Source: Clostridiales bacterium (lineage in GTDB: Bacteria > Bacillota > Clostridia > DUPQ01). Taken from it: a stretch of DNA of 33,714 bases. Below, piece after piece: positions 15,738 through 25,796 of this stretch. The notes beneath the pieces are model-generated. The model saw only the letters and a list, made by a program, of their open reading frames with translations, was not told the origin of the DNA and ran no database searches. Position 1 is the first letter of the stretch. Each line of letters opens with the position of its first letter. The stretch lies in the NCBI GenBank assembly GCA_023145435.1, contig JAGLDS010000005.1:1-33714 (forward strand), given 5' to 3'. The position numbers and the translations under genes were made by a program.

Positions 15738-16493
15738 ATGAAAAAATTGCTCTTTTCTAAAGTGTTAAGTGAGACTTTAAGTTTATATAAAAAACATTTT
15801 TTTAAACTACTAATAATAGCTGGAATGCTTAGCTTGATAAATGTTTTAATTAAGGTTATATCTAGTTTCACATTTGATTTTAAAAGTCCTATAGTTATAA
15901 TTTTAGTAGGAACAATTCAAGTTGTGTCTGTGATTTTACTATTTTATGGATATCTTAGAGTCTTTTGTGCCATGATTAACTATACATATAATCTAGCTTG
16001 TAATAATGAAATTTCATATAAAGATAGTTTATTTTATGCAAAACGATTATGGACAAAATTATTAGGAGCTGGAGCGCTATTGATTGGTATGGTTTTTATT
16101 CCTGTATTGGTGATTTTATTTGCTGACGTACTATTTAATTCAATAGCACTTGTATGGTCATTAAAAGCATTAATGGTTGCTTTGTTAATTATAATTATTA
16201 CACGTTATTCTTTTATGATTTATATTCGGTTAATTGAACCAGATAGTAAAAACTTTATAACAAGAACTATAACTTTGTTAAAAGGAAATTATTTAGTATT
16301 TTTTCTAATTTTGTTAATCGTATATTCTATATCATTTGCAAAGATCATATTTGATTATCAAGTGATTGTAAATAATATCTCAATAGGTAGTGAGATATTT
16401 ATATCGGTTATATATAATTTAATTAATGTTTTCGTTTTTCCAATAGTTATTGGAGCACAAGTTGTTATCTATCGTAAACTTGTTGCAAATTAG
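15738..16493 (+). CDS. multi-spanning membrane protein of unknown function
   Basis: The 251-residue hydrophobic protein has about six transmembrane segments (near 20-45, 52-82, 108-135, 137-160, 185-207 and 222-247). The opening pattern (a short helix ending SLYKKHFFKLL, then a membrane segment) recalls the membrane domain of glycerophosphodiester phosphodiesterases and related families, but this is only a resemblance and no catalytic motif is seen. GAGGTG precedes the ATG at 15738; a GTG at 15732 overlaps that site and is less likely. It is divergent from asd, and the SpoIID-domain gene follows after a possible promoter. Ends in TAG. Confidence 0.7.
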   Translation: MKKLLFSKVLSETLSLYKKHFFKLLIIAGMLSLINVLIKVISSFTFDFKSPIVIILVGTIQVVSVILLFYGYLRVFCAMINYTYNLACNNEISYKDSLFYAKRLWTKLLGAGALLIGMVFIPVLVILFADVLFNSIALVWSLKALMVALLIIIITRYSFMIYIRLIEPDSKNFITRTITLLKGNYLVFFLILLIVYSISFAKIIFDYQVIVNNISIGSEIFISVIYNLINVFVFPIVIGAQVVIYRKLVAN

Positions 16494-16502
16494 TTTTTAG
16501 GT

Positions 16503-16544
16503 TATAATTTACTTATTGAACAAAAGATAAACCAGTTACTGGTT
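16503..16544 (+). promoter_or_regulatory. candidate -10 and leader hairpin of the SpoIID-domain gene
   Basis: TATAAT (16503-16508) lies after the upstream stop codon, with only TTGTTG at -35. Downstream, AACCAG-TTA-CTGGTT (16530-16544) makes a 6-bp hairpin ending 6 bases before the GGAGG of the gene. Confidence 0.4.
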
Positions 16545-16559
16545 AACTACGGAGGATAA

Positions 16560-18178
16560 ATGTCTATGAAAAGAATAAAAAGAGTCATATCGGTTATCTT
16601 GCTTTCTCTGCTGATAACCGTTTTTTTACCAATAAATAACGTTAATGCACTGATTAGTCGACCAAAGAACATAAGGATTGGAATAAATTTTAAATATGGT
16701 GCCACAAATACAACATTAGAAAATATAACGATGTCTTCTTTAGGTGGGTTAGTGCTTGGTATTAATTTGAATGGGAATTATACTAGAGTACTTGAAACAA
16801 CAGCTATAGTTAATGCTTCTATAGATGTGAAATCTGACAGTTATCATGTAAAAATTACTAATATTGGATATGATTTGTCAACAGCTTTAGTTAACTTAAA
16901 TCACTATAAAAGTTTAGGACTTGATGTGTTTTTAGTTTGTAATCAAACAAATACTTGGTATATCTATGAAGGTGAGTATTATTCTGAACAAGATGTTACT
17001 TTAGCAATTAATAATAAATTAAAACCAAAGCTTGGAGATATTGAATACTTAATTGTTAAACCTTCAACAAGAAGAATTTTATTAGAATATGGAAATGGTG
17101 TCCCTGTAATGGCATCTGAAAGTAATACAGCTTTTCTAACACTTACTTCTAATTTTAGTGGTACTCCAAAGACAATTAGTGTAAATGGTGATAAATATAG
17201 AGGAGCAATTGAACTTAGAAAATTAGAAGATGGAGACATTACTGTAATTAATGAACTTTTATTAAATGAATATTTATATGGTGTGGTTCCACTAGAAATA
17301 GGTACTACTAATACACCATTTGAAGCATTAAAAGCACAAGCGGTTGCTGCGAGAACCTATGCATTAGGAAATAGTAACTTTACTGCATTAGGATTTGATT
17401 TAACAGATACAACTCTATCACAAGTGTATGGTGGGTATGATGTTGAAAATTTAGCATCAAATAATGCAGTTGAAGCAACTGCTGCTGATGTTGTTACATA
17501 TGGTGGAGTATTAGCTAGACTATATTATTTTAGCTCAAGCGGAGGAGCAACTGCTAATAGTGAAAATGTTTGGTTAAGTCCAATTCCATATTTACGAAGT
17601 GTAGCAGATCCCTACGATAGGATATATCGTTATGAATATACATATTCAGCAAGTGAAATTGCTAATCATTTAACAGCTACTGAACGAAGCGTTGGTGATA
17701 TTACAAAAATTGAAATAGTAAGAGTATCAGTATCTGGAAGAGTAGTATCAATGAAAATTTATGGAACTCTTGGGTCAACTTTATTTACAAATGAAGCATG
17801 TAGAATATTTGCATTTCCAGATAGATTACCAAGTCAAATGTTCACAGTAGGAACAGCTTCATCTTATGCAGTCAAAATGGGAGACAACTCATTAAAAAGT
17901 GTAGAATTGCCTGGAACATTAGTAAAAACATCAACAGGTATTCAATTAATTAATAGTAATTCTAGGGTATTAGTTGCAAATGATTCAGGTGGAACTATTT
18001 CATTAATTATAACAACATCTTCAAATAGTGATTTTGTTATTACTGGTGCTGGCCATGGACATGGCGTTGGTATGAGCCAGTATGGTGCAATGGGAATGGC
18101 TGAAGCTGGATATACTTATGAAAAAATCCTACAACACTATTTTACTGGTGTTAGAATAGAAGAGGCGAAATTGTATTA

Positions 18179-18179
<1 letters not shown>
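16560..18179 (+). CDS. secreted SpoIID/LytB-domain protein (probable peptidoglycan lytic transglycosylase)
   Basis: The 539-residue protein has a signal peptide (basic MKRIKR, hydrophobic core, cleavage near NVNA at 27-30). An N-terminal region of about 190 residues has no family I can name. A SpoIID domain (about 220-535) follows. That domain has [11 protein letters not shown], in which Glu246 matches the catalytic Glu of SpoIID, then [16 protein letters not shown], and ends with [18 protein letters not shown]. SpoIID cleaves stem-less glycan strands during engulfment in spore formers. This protein is much longer than classical SpoIID (about 340), and such long forms also occur outside sporulation operons. 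GGAGGA precedes the ATG. The stop overlaps the queA start. Confidence 0.88.
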
Positions 18180-20337
<2,158 letters not shown>

Positions 20338-20352
20338 AGGAGAACTATAATA

Positions 20353-20640
20353 ATGGATAACACTTGGTCACTCATATCGATCGTTGTTGTATTTGGTATC
20401 ATGTATGCCGTACTAATTATTCCTCAACGTAGGAAAGAGAAAAAGACAAAAGCTATGCTTAATGCATTAGGGCAAAATGATTTAGTCATGACTATTGGCG
20501 GAATCGCTGGTAAAATTGTTAATATTAATGAAGATGATATTACAATTGAAACAGGTATCGACAAAACAAAATTGCTAGTAAAAAAATGGGCAATAAGAAG
20601 TGTAGAACCTGTACAAGTTGAAGAATCAACTAGTATGTAA
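20353..20640 (+). CDS. yajC: preprotein translocase subunit YajC
   Basis: YajC is a small accessory membrane protein of the SecDF translocase complex. The 95-residue protein has one N-terminal transmembrane helix (about 6-24), then the conserved IIPQRRKEKKTKAMLNAL and GDLVMTIGGI-type segment (here NDLVMTIGGIAGKIV), and a basic soluble tail. AAGGAGA precedes the ATG. secD and secF do not follow; the operon ends at a terminator. Confidence 0.94.
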   Translation: MDNTWSLISIVVVFGIMYAVLIIPQRRKEKKTKAMLNALGQNDLVMTIGGIAGKIVNINEDDITIETGIDKTKLLVKKWAIRSVEPVQVEESTSM

Positions 20641-20647
20641 TGAAAAT

Positions 20648-20669
20648 GCTGCCAAATGGCAGCTTTTTT
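20648..20669 (+). terminator. intrinsic terminator after yajC
   Basis: Perfect 6-bp GC-rich stem GCTGCC/GGCAGC, loop AAAT, then six T residues. The T tract overlaps the stop codon of the convergent NlpC/P60 gene by two bases. Confidence 0.9.
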
Positions 20670-21912
20670 ATTGTAAAGAAATCCCAAGATATATTAGTGA
20701 TTGATAAGGAGTTCCACTGCTTGAGTAAATATCAAAATCATTAATAATTACTCCATTAGCATTTACGAATTTACCATCGCTAAAAAATCCAGGAGTGTCA
20801 TGGATCATATATCGCTTTTCTCCATGATCTCCTAAATACATCATAACATGACCCTTCATAAATAATAGTGAGCCTATGGACAATGATTCATAGTTTTCGT
20901 TTGTTTTAAGAGAAAAAGTATTTGTAGGAATTAACTCTTGTTGATCAGTATTTCTTGGTAACTTAATTCCAAATACACTATAGATATCTACTATATAAGA
21001 AGAACAATCTCGTCCGTTATTATCACCACCCCATCCATATGGATCACCTATTAGAGATAGAGCTGTATCAATAAGATTTTTAGTTGTATAGGGTAAATAA
21101 CCTTTTTCACAGTCAATTCTAAAAATGGCTTCTTTAACAAAATATAATTGTCCAGTTGAAGTTGTCTTTGGTAAAAGAACAATTAAGTTATAATTTCTAT
21201 CAACACTTATTAAAGGTAGTTTACTACCTAAATCAAGTTGAGTATTTGATTTATTTGTAAGAGTATTAGCTTTAGTAACTATAGCAAAGTTAGAGCAGCC
21301 AATATATAGAAAAATTACTTCTCTAGAGCAGTAAGCAATAGCTTCTTTTTCCACCCATCCAGAATAATTATACATTTTCACATAGTAGAATTTATTATCA
21401 GCAGAAACGTGTAAAATAGCAACAGGTTCACCTACATATAAGGTTGTTTCTAGTAATCTATCATAGGAAGAAGTAGTAGAAGAATATAATTTATTAGTTG
21501 TTGGTAAGCGCTTTAAAGGTGCTCGCTTAATAACAACACCATATGTAATATCATTTGATTCATTAATTGAAGATAGATTCATATTTAAAAGATAACCATC
21601 ATATATATTTCCAGCAATCAAATTGCGATTTTCATCATATCGTGAGGAAGATGGAATAAAAGATGTAAAATTAATTGCTTTAGTTAATAAAATTTCAGAC
21701 ATGGAAGTTTTTTCATATATAATATTATTAACTTCTGGTATGGTGTCAATAATATTTTCATTTAAATTTATAATTTGATTTTGATCTAAAATAATCTGTC
21801 TATCATACGGGTAAGCTTTGAAATAGTCTAATAAGCTTTCATCTGCAGCGTTTGTGTGAATTGGAATAAATAATAGTAATATAAATAGTAGTGTGATTGT
21901 AAAATTTTTCAT
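20668..21912 (-). CDS. secreted NlpC/P60 cysteine peptidase with SH3-like domains
   Basis: Probably a cell-wall peptidase that cuts between D-Glu and the diamino acid of stem peptides. The 414-residue protein has a signal peptide (cleavage near THTNA-type site at 18-22) and SH3-like repeats about 120-265. The NlpC/P60 domain (about 278-414) has PYGWGGDNNGRDCSSY with catalytic Cys303, His355 in KGHVMMYLGD and a likely third residue His371. The layout resembles YkfC of Bacillus. No Shine-Dalgarno is visible: the bases before the ATG read CTTCTTTT, and AT-rich -10-like boxes lie about 14 bases upstream, so it may be read with a very short leader. Confidence 0.9.
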   Translation of the reverse strand: MKNFTITLLFILLLFIPIHTNAADESLLDYFKAYPYDRQIILDQNQIINLNENIIDTIPEVNNIIYEKTSMSEILLTKAINFTSFIPSSSRYDENRNLIAGNIYDGYLLNMNLSSINESNDITYGVVIKRAPLKRLPTTNKLYSSTTSSYDRLLETTLYVGEPVAILHVSADNKFYYVKMYNYSGWVEKEAIAYCSREVIFLYIGCSNFAIVTKANTLTNKSNTQLDLGSKLPLISVDRNYNLIVLLPKTTSTGQLYFVKEAIFRIDCEKGYLPYTTKNLIDTALSLIGDPYGWGGDNNGRDCSSYIVDIYSVFGIKLPRNTDQQELIPTNTFSLKTNENYESLSIGSLLFMKGHVMMYLGDHGEKRYMIHDTPGFFSDGKFVNANGVIINDFDIYSSSGTPYQSLIYLGISLQ

Positions 21913-21940
21913 AAAAGAAGTATATAGTATATAAATTTAT

Positions 21941-21969
21941 TTGTAAAAAAAAACCGGATACGATATACT
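21941..21969 (+). promoter_or_regulatory. promoter of scfA
   Basis: TTGTAA (21941-21946), 17 bases, TATACT (21964-21969). It gives a leader of about 20 bases containing AACGGAGGG. It lies back to back with the NlpC/P60 gene. Confidence 0.7.
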
Positions 21970-21995
21970 ATTTATAGTAAAAACGGAGGGATTGT

Positions 21996-22133
21996 ATGAA
22001 ACATATTATTACTATCAATAAACCAAAATTACACAAAGACCTTGATAATAAAGGGTGTGGAGAGTGTCAAAATTCTTGTCAGTCAGCATGTAAAACATCA
22101 TGTACTGTTGCTAATCAAGAATGTAAGAGATAA
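21996..22133 (+). CDS. scfA: SCIFF ribosomal peptide precursor (six cysteines in forty-five residues)
   Basis: The encoded peptide is exactly 45 residues, with six cysteines at 21, 24, 28, 32, 36 and 43. It begins MKHIITINKP and has the core segment CGECQNSCQSACKTSC (21-36). This is the SCIFF family, nearly universal in Clostridia. In known cases a radical SAM protein (ScfB) joins Cys sulfur to a residue alpha carbon, usually Thr, and the peptide usually lies just after yajC with the maturase gene beside it. Here it lies after yajC, with the divergent NlpC/P60 gene in between, but no radical SAM gene is in the window. The biological role of SCIFF is unknown. A strong GGAGG lies 5 bases from the ATG, and it has its own promoter. 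Confidence 0.95.
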   Translation: MKHIITINKPKLHKDLDNKGCGECQNSCQSACKTSCTVANQECKR

Positions 22134-22165
22134 GGAGAACGGTTAAATTAACCGTTTCTTATAAT
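22132..22165 (+). promoter_or_regulatory. Shine-Dalgarno separated from AUG by a perfect hairpin
   Basis: AAGGAG (22132-22137) is the only ribosome binding site near the next ATG (22166) but lies 28 bases away. The gap holds AACGGTTA-AAT-TAACCGTT (22138-22156), an 8-bp perfect stem that begins directly after the AAGGAG. Folding it leaves 9 bases (TCTTATAAT) before the ATG, a normal spacing. The same hairpin followed by TCTT could act as a weak terminator of scfA. Confidence 0.65.
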
Positions 22166-22672
22166 ATGATAGAAACCTTTAAAAATTATACACCTAAAAT
22201 TCACGAACATACTTTTATTGCTAAAAATTGCTCAATTATTGGACAAGTTGTTATAAGAGAACAAGCTAGTATCTGGTATGGAGCTGTTTTGCGAGGAGAT
22301 ATTGAAAAAATAATTATTAAAAAAGGCAGCAATGTTCAAGATAATTGTGTTCTTCATTGTAGCGAAAATATTCCTTTGATAGTTGGAGAAAATACCACAA
22401 TTGGCCACGGCGCAATTCTGCATAGCTGTAATATTGGGAGCGGTTGTCTAATTGGAATGGGATCTACAATACTAGATGGAGTAGTCATTGGTGATAATTG
22501 TTTAATAGGGGCAAACGCATTAGTTACACAGAATCAAATAATTAAAGAAGGCTCGTTGGTTGTTGGTAGCCCTGCAAAAGTAAAACGATTATTAAGCGAA
22601 AAAGAAATTTTATATATGCATGAAAACACACAAGAATATATTAAATTAATGAAAGAGTATAACCATGATTAA
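22166..22672 (+). CDS. gamma-carbonic anhydrase-like hexapeptide-repeat protein
   Basis: The 168-residue left-handed beta-helix protein has repeated hexapeptides (such as IVGENTTIGHGAIL and VVIGDNCLIGANAL). The three zinc ligands of gamma-class carbonic anhydrases are at His64, His81 and His86, the last two with the classical five-residue spacing. Such YrdA/PaaY-type proteins form trimers; carbonic anhydrase activity is shown for some only. It follows scfA after a hairpin and ends inside the start of the HD gene (8-base overlap). Confidence 0.9.
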   Translation: MIETFKNYTPKIHEHTFIAKNCSIIGQVVIREQASIWYGAVLRGDIEKIIIKKGSNVQDNCVLHCSENIPLIVGENTTIGHGAILHSCNIGSGCLIGMGSTILDGVVIGDNCLIGANALVTQNQIIKEGSLVVGSPAKVKRLLSEKEILYMHENTQEYIKLMKEYNHD

Positions 22673-23327
22673 TATTCAAGAAATTAGAAAAAATGATGAA
22701 GTAAAAAACTTTCTTAGAGTTGCAGAAATGCAGCTTTCTGCACAAGGTTTTACAGAACATTCTTTTCGCCATGTAGGGTTAGTATCTAAAATGGCAGGTA
22801 ATATTTTAAACGATTTAGAATTTTCTGATAGAGAAGTTGAATTAGCTAGAATTGCAGGTTATCTACATGATATTGGTAATGCAGTTAATAGAACAGATCA
22901 TGCACATATTGGGGCAACACTTGCATATGATATGTTGCTTAGAATGGGTATGAATGTTTTAGATGCTAGTGAGATTATGTTAGCTATTGGGCAACATGAT
23001 GAAAAAACTGGTACAGCTGTAAGCCCTATATCTGCAGCTTTGATATTAGCTGATAAATCAGATGTACATAGAAGCCGTGTTAATAATAAAAAAGAAGTAT
23101 CTACTTATGAGATTCATGACAGAGTTAACTATGCTGTTGAGAGTTCAAAAGTGAATATAGATAAATTAAAAAAAAGAGCAGTTCTTGAATTGGTTATTGA
23201 TACTGAAATTTGTCCTGTAATGGATTATTTTGAAATCTTTTTGTCAAGGATGTCAATGTGTCGAAGAGCTGCGGAATTTTTAAATTTAGAGTTTCATTTA
23301 ATTATAAATGGAGCATCATTATTGTAA
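22665..23327 (+). CDS. HD-domain phosphohydrolase
   Basis: The 220-residue protein has the full HD metal set: His36 (SFRHV), His68-Asp69 (YLHDIGN), His79 or His81 (DHAHIGA), His111 (GQHDEKTG) and Asp130 (LADKSD). It is therefore likely to be an active metal-dependent phosphohydrolase on a nucleotide or other phosphate ester; the substrate cannot be predicted. The C-terminal part (about 150-220) has no recognised domain. The ATG overlaps the upstream gene by 8 bases. The next gene starts 13 bases after its stop. Confidence 0.87.
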   Translation: MINIQEIRKNDEVKNFLRVAEMQLSAQGFTEHSFRHVGLVSKMAGNILNDLEFSDREVELARIAGYLHDIGNAVNRTDHAHIGATLAYDMLLRMGMNVLDASEIMLAIGQHDEKTGTAVSPISAALILADKSDVHRSRVNNKKEVSTYEIHDRVNYAVESSKVNIDKLKKRAVLELVIDTEICPVMDYFEIFLSRMSMCRRAAEFLNLEFHLIINGASLL

Positions 23328-23340
23328 AAAAGGAGAACAC

Positions 23341-24870
23341 ATGGCATATTTAATAGGAACAGACATTGGAACTTCAGGTACTAAAACAGTACTTTTTGAT
23401 GAATTAGGAAATACGATTAGTAGTTCAACTTATGAATATGAAATGTTAAAACCTGCCATTGGGTGGGCAGAACAAGACCCAAATGAATGGTGGAGAGCAG
23501 TTTATCAATCAATAAATGATGTTATCTCACAATCAGGTGTACCAAATAGTGAAATAAAAGGAATTGGTTTATCAGGACAAATGCATGGGGCTGTAATGTT
23601 AGATAAACATGGTGATGTGTTAAGAAATGCTATTATTTGGTGTGATCAACGTACAACTAAAGAATGTGTAGAAATTACTGAAAAAGTAGGAAAGAAACGA
23701 TTAATTGAAATTACAGCTAATCCTGCTTTAACAGGATTTACAGCTTCTAAGATTTTATGGATTAGAAATAACGAACCAGCTATTTATGATAAAACAGATA
23801 AAATCTTATTACCAAAAGATTATATAAGATATAAATTAACAGGCGAGTTTGCCACAGAAGTTTCTGACGGTTCTGGTATGCAATTAATGGATATTACTAA
23901 AAGAGATTGGTCAGATGAAGTATTAGAAAAACTAGAAATAGACAAATCACTTCTTGGTAAAATGTATGAGTCATGTGAAATTACTGGTCAAATTACAAGT
24001 GAAGCGGCTAAATTAACCAAACTAAAAGTTGGAACTATTGTTGCAGGTGGTGCAGGAGATCAGGCAGCTTTAGCTGTTGGTAATGGTATTGTTAGAAAAG
24101 GTATTGTTTCATCTTCAATTGGCACTAGTGGTGTAATGTTTGCCCATGCAGATAGTATTGAAATTGATTTAAAAGGGCGAGTACATACCTTTTGTCACGC
24201 TGTACCAGGTGCTTGGCATGTTATGGGTGTAACACAAGGCGCTGGGTTATCATTACAGTGGTTTAGAGATCAATTTTGTAAAGATATTATAAGTGATGCA
24301 GATAAAAAAGGAATAGACCCTTATATTATAATGGATCAATTGGCAGAAAATATTCCAATTGGTAGTGAAGGGGTTATATATCTTCCATATTTAATGGGAG
24401 AGAGAACTCCTCATTTAGATCCTGATGCTAAAGGTGTCTTTTTTGGAATGTCAGCTTCTCATACAAGAGATCATCTTATTAGAGCTGTTTTAGAAGGTGT
24501 AATATTTAGTTTAAAGGATTCCCTTGAAATTATGAAAGATATGGGTATACAAGCTACTGAAGTTAGAGCTTCTGGAGGTGGAGGAAAAAGCCCACTATGG
24601 AGACAAATGCAAGCCGATGTATTTAATAGTGATATAACTACAATTAACTCAAAAGAGGGTGGAGCATTAGGTGTGGCTATATTGGCAGGAGTTGCAAAAG
24701 GTATTTATCCAGATGTAGTTTCAGCGTGCGATCAAATTATAACTGTAACTAATAGACAAGTAAGTAATGCTAGTAATCAAAAGCAATATGAACAGTATTA
24801 TCAACTATATAAGAAACTTTATGTTTCTTTAAAAGATGATTTTAAAACTGTAAGTAGCTTTTTAAAATAA
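23341..24870 (+). CDS. xylB: xylulokinase-like FGGY sugar kinase
   Basis: The 509-residue kinase has the FGGY fold. It shows the ATP-site loop GTDIGTSGTKTVLFD (6-20), the xylulokinase motif GLSGQMHGAVM and IIWCDQRT. The C-terminal ATP-binding segment is ASGGGGKSPLWRQMQADVF. It would phosphorylate D-xylulose or a similar ketose. An in-frame ATG at 23308 lies inside the HD gene, but AAAAAGGAG sits between it and the ATG at 23341, so the latter is the start. No xylose isomerase, transporter or regulator is nearby; the partner is an aldolase 11 bases downstream. The exact sugar is therefore uncertain. Confidence 0.88.
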   Translation: MAYLIGTDIGTSGTKTVLFDELGNTISSSTYEYEMLKPAIGWAEQDPNEWWRAVYQSINDVISQSGVPNSEIKGIGLSGQMHGAVMLDKHGDVLRNAIIWCDQRTTKECVEITEKVGKKRLIEITANPALTGFTASKILWIRNNEPAIYDKTDKILLPKDYIRYKLTGEFATEVSDGSGMQLMDITKRDWSDEVLEKLEIDKSLLGKMYESCEITGQITSEAAKLTKLKVGTIVAGGAGDQAALAVGNGIVRKGIVSSSIGTSGVMFAHADSIEIDLKGRVHTFCHAVPGAWHVMGVTQGAGLSLQWFRDQFCKDIISDADKKGIDPYIIMDQLAENIPIGSEGVIYLPYLMGERTPHLDPDAKGVFFGMSASHTRDHLIRAVLEGVIFSLKDSLEIMKDMGIQATEVRASGGGGKSPLWRQMQADVFNSDITTINSKEGGALGVAILAGVAKGIYPDVVSACDQIITVTNRQVSNASNQKQYEQYYQLYKKLYVSLKDDFKTVSSFLK

Positions 24871-24881
24871 GGAGAACAATA

Positions 24882-25649
24882 ATGAGAGAAAGTAACATCA
24901 TTAAAAAACTTAAAAACGATGAAGTAGCAACCTGCTTTAAAACAAATTTTAGAGAGCCAAGAATAGTAGATATGATTGGACATGCAGGATTTGACAGTGT
25001 TTGGACATGTATGGAACATGTTGGAAACGATTTAAGGGACATTGAATCTCAGATTTATGCAGCTAAAGCGCATAATATGGATTGTGTAGTAAGGGTGCCC
25101 AAAGGTAGTTACTCAGATTATATAAGACCACTTGAAATGGATGCTTCAGCTATTATGATTCCACATTTAATGAGTCTTGAAGAAGCTAAGGAAATTGTAT
25201 ATTATACAAAGTTTCATCCAATTGGCAGACGTCCTGCAGATGGTGGAAATGCAGATGGTAATTATACTGCATACAGTGGCTTGGAATATTTGGAAATATC
25301 TAATAGAGAAAAGTTAGTGATTTGCCAAATAGAAGATCCAGAACCAATGGAGCAAATTGAGGAGATTGCACAATTAGAAGGAATTGATATGCTCTTCTTT
25401 GGACCTGGTGATTACTCTCATTCAATTGGTAAATTTGGACAAATGGACCATGAAGATGTATTGGGCCCTTGGAAAAAGGTAGCTGAAGTTTGTAAAAAGT
25501 ATGGTAAATTTGCAGGAACAGTAGCAAATCCTAATAACATTGAGATGTTACATGATTGGGGATATCGTTTCTTAAATATGTCATCTGATGTAGGTGCTTT
25601 AAAAAAATACCTAGATGATATGATAAAAGTGTATGATAAAATAAGATAG
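24882..25649 (+). CDS. HpcH/HpaI-family aldolase
   Basis: A class II, metal- and pyruvate-dependent aldolase of the HpcH/HpaI family, 255 residues. Family residues are in place: Glu45-His46 in CMEHVGND (catalytic His), Arg71 in VVRVPKGSY (pyruvate carboxylate), and metal ligands Glu151 in CQIEDPE and Asp177 in FFGPGDYSH. Members cleave 2-keto-3-deoxy sugar acids or hydroxy-oxo acids to pyruvate and an aldehyde. AAGGAG precedes the ATG. With the kinase it forms a two-gene sugar-acid-like module. Ends in TAG. Confidence 0.88.
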   Translation: MRESNIIKKLKNDEVATCFKTNFREPRIVDMIGHAGFDSVWTCMEHVGNDLRDIESQIYAAKAHNMDCVVRVPKGSYSDYIRPLEMDASAIMIPHLMSLEEAKEIVYYTKFHPIGRRPADGGNADGNYTAYSGLEYLEISNREKLVICQIEDPEPMEQIEEIAQLEGIDMLFFGPGDYSHSIGKFGQMDHEDVLGPWKKVAEVCKKYGKFAGTVANPNNIEMLHDWGYRFLNMSSDVGALKKYLDDMIKVYDKIR

Positions 25650-25684
25650 ATAAAGTATATATAAATAGAATTATTACATAATTA

Positions 25685-25729
25685 TTAAAAGTGTTTTAGG
25701 TACTAAAAAGGTATTTAAAGCACTTTTAA
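25685..25729 (+). terminator. long imperfect hairpin after the aldolase gene
   Basis: TTAAAAGTGTTTTA (25685-25698) pairs with TAAAGCACTTTTAA (25716-25729) over 14 bp with one G-T pair; the loop is 17 bases. No T run follows (AATAATGTTTT), so termination would be weak. It could instead be a boundary repeat of the accessory patch that begins here. Confidence 0.45.
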
Positions 25730-25796
25730 AATAATGTTTTATATTTCAAAATTATAGAATACATAAAATAGAGAAACTATTAGTAGAAAAAACATT

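Noticed and set aside
22138-22160. Hairpin after scfA as a strong terminator
   Set aside because: Only TCTT follows the stem, so it is a poor intrinsic terminator. The bridging role for translation fits the spacing better, though weak termination is not excluded.
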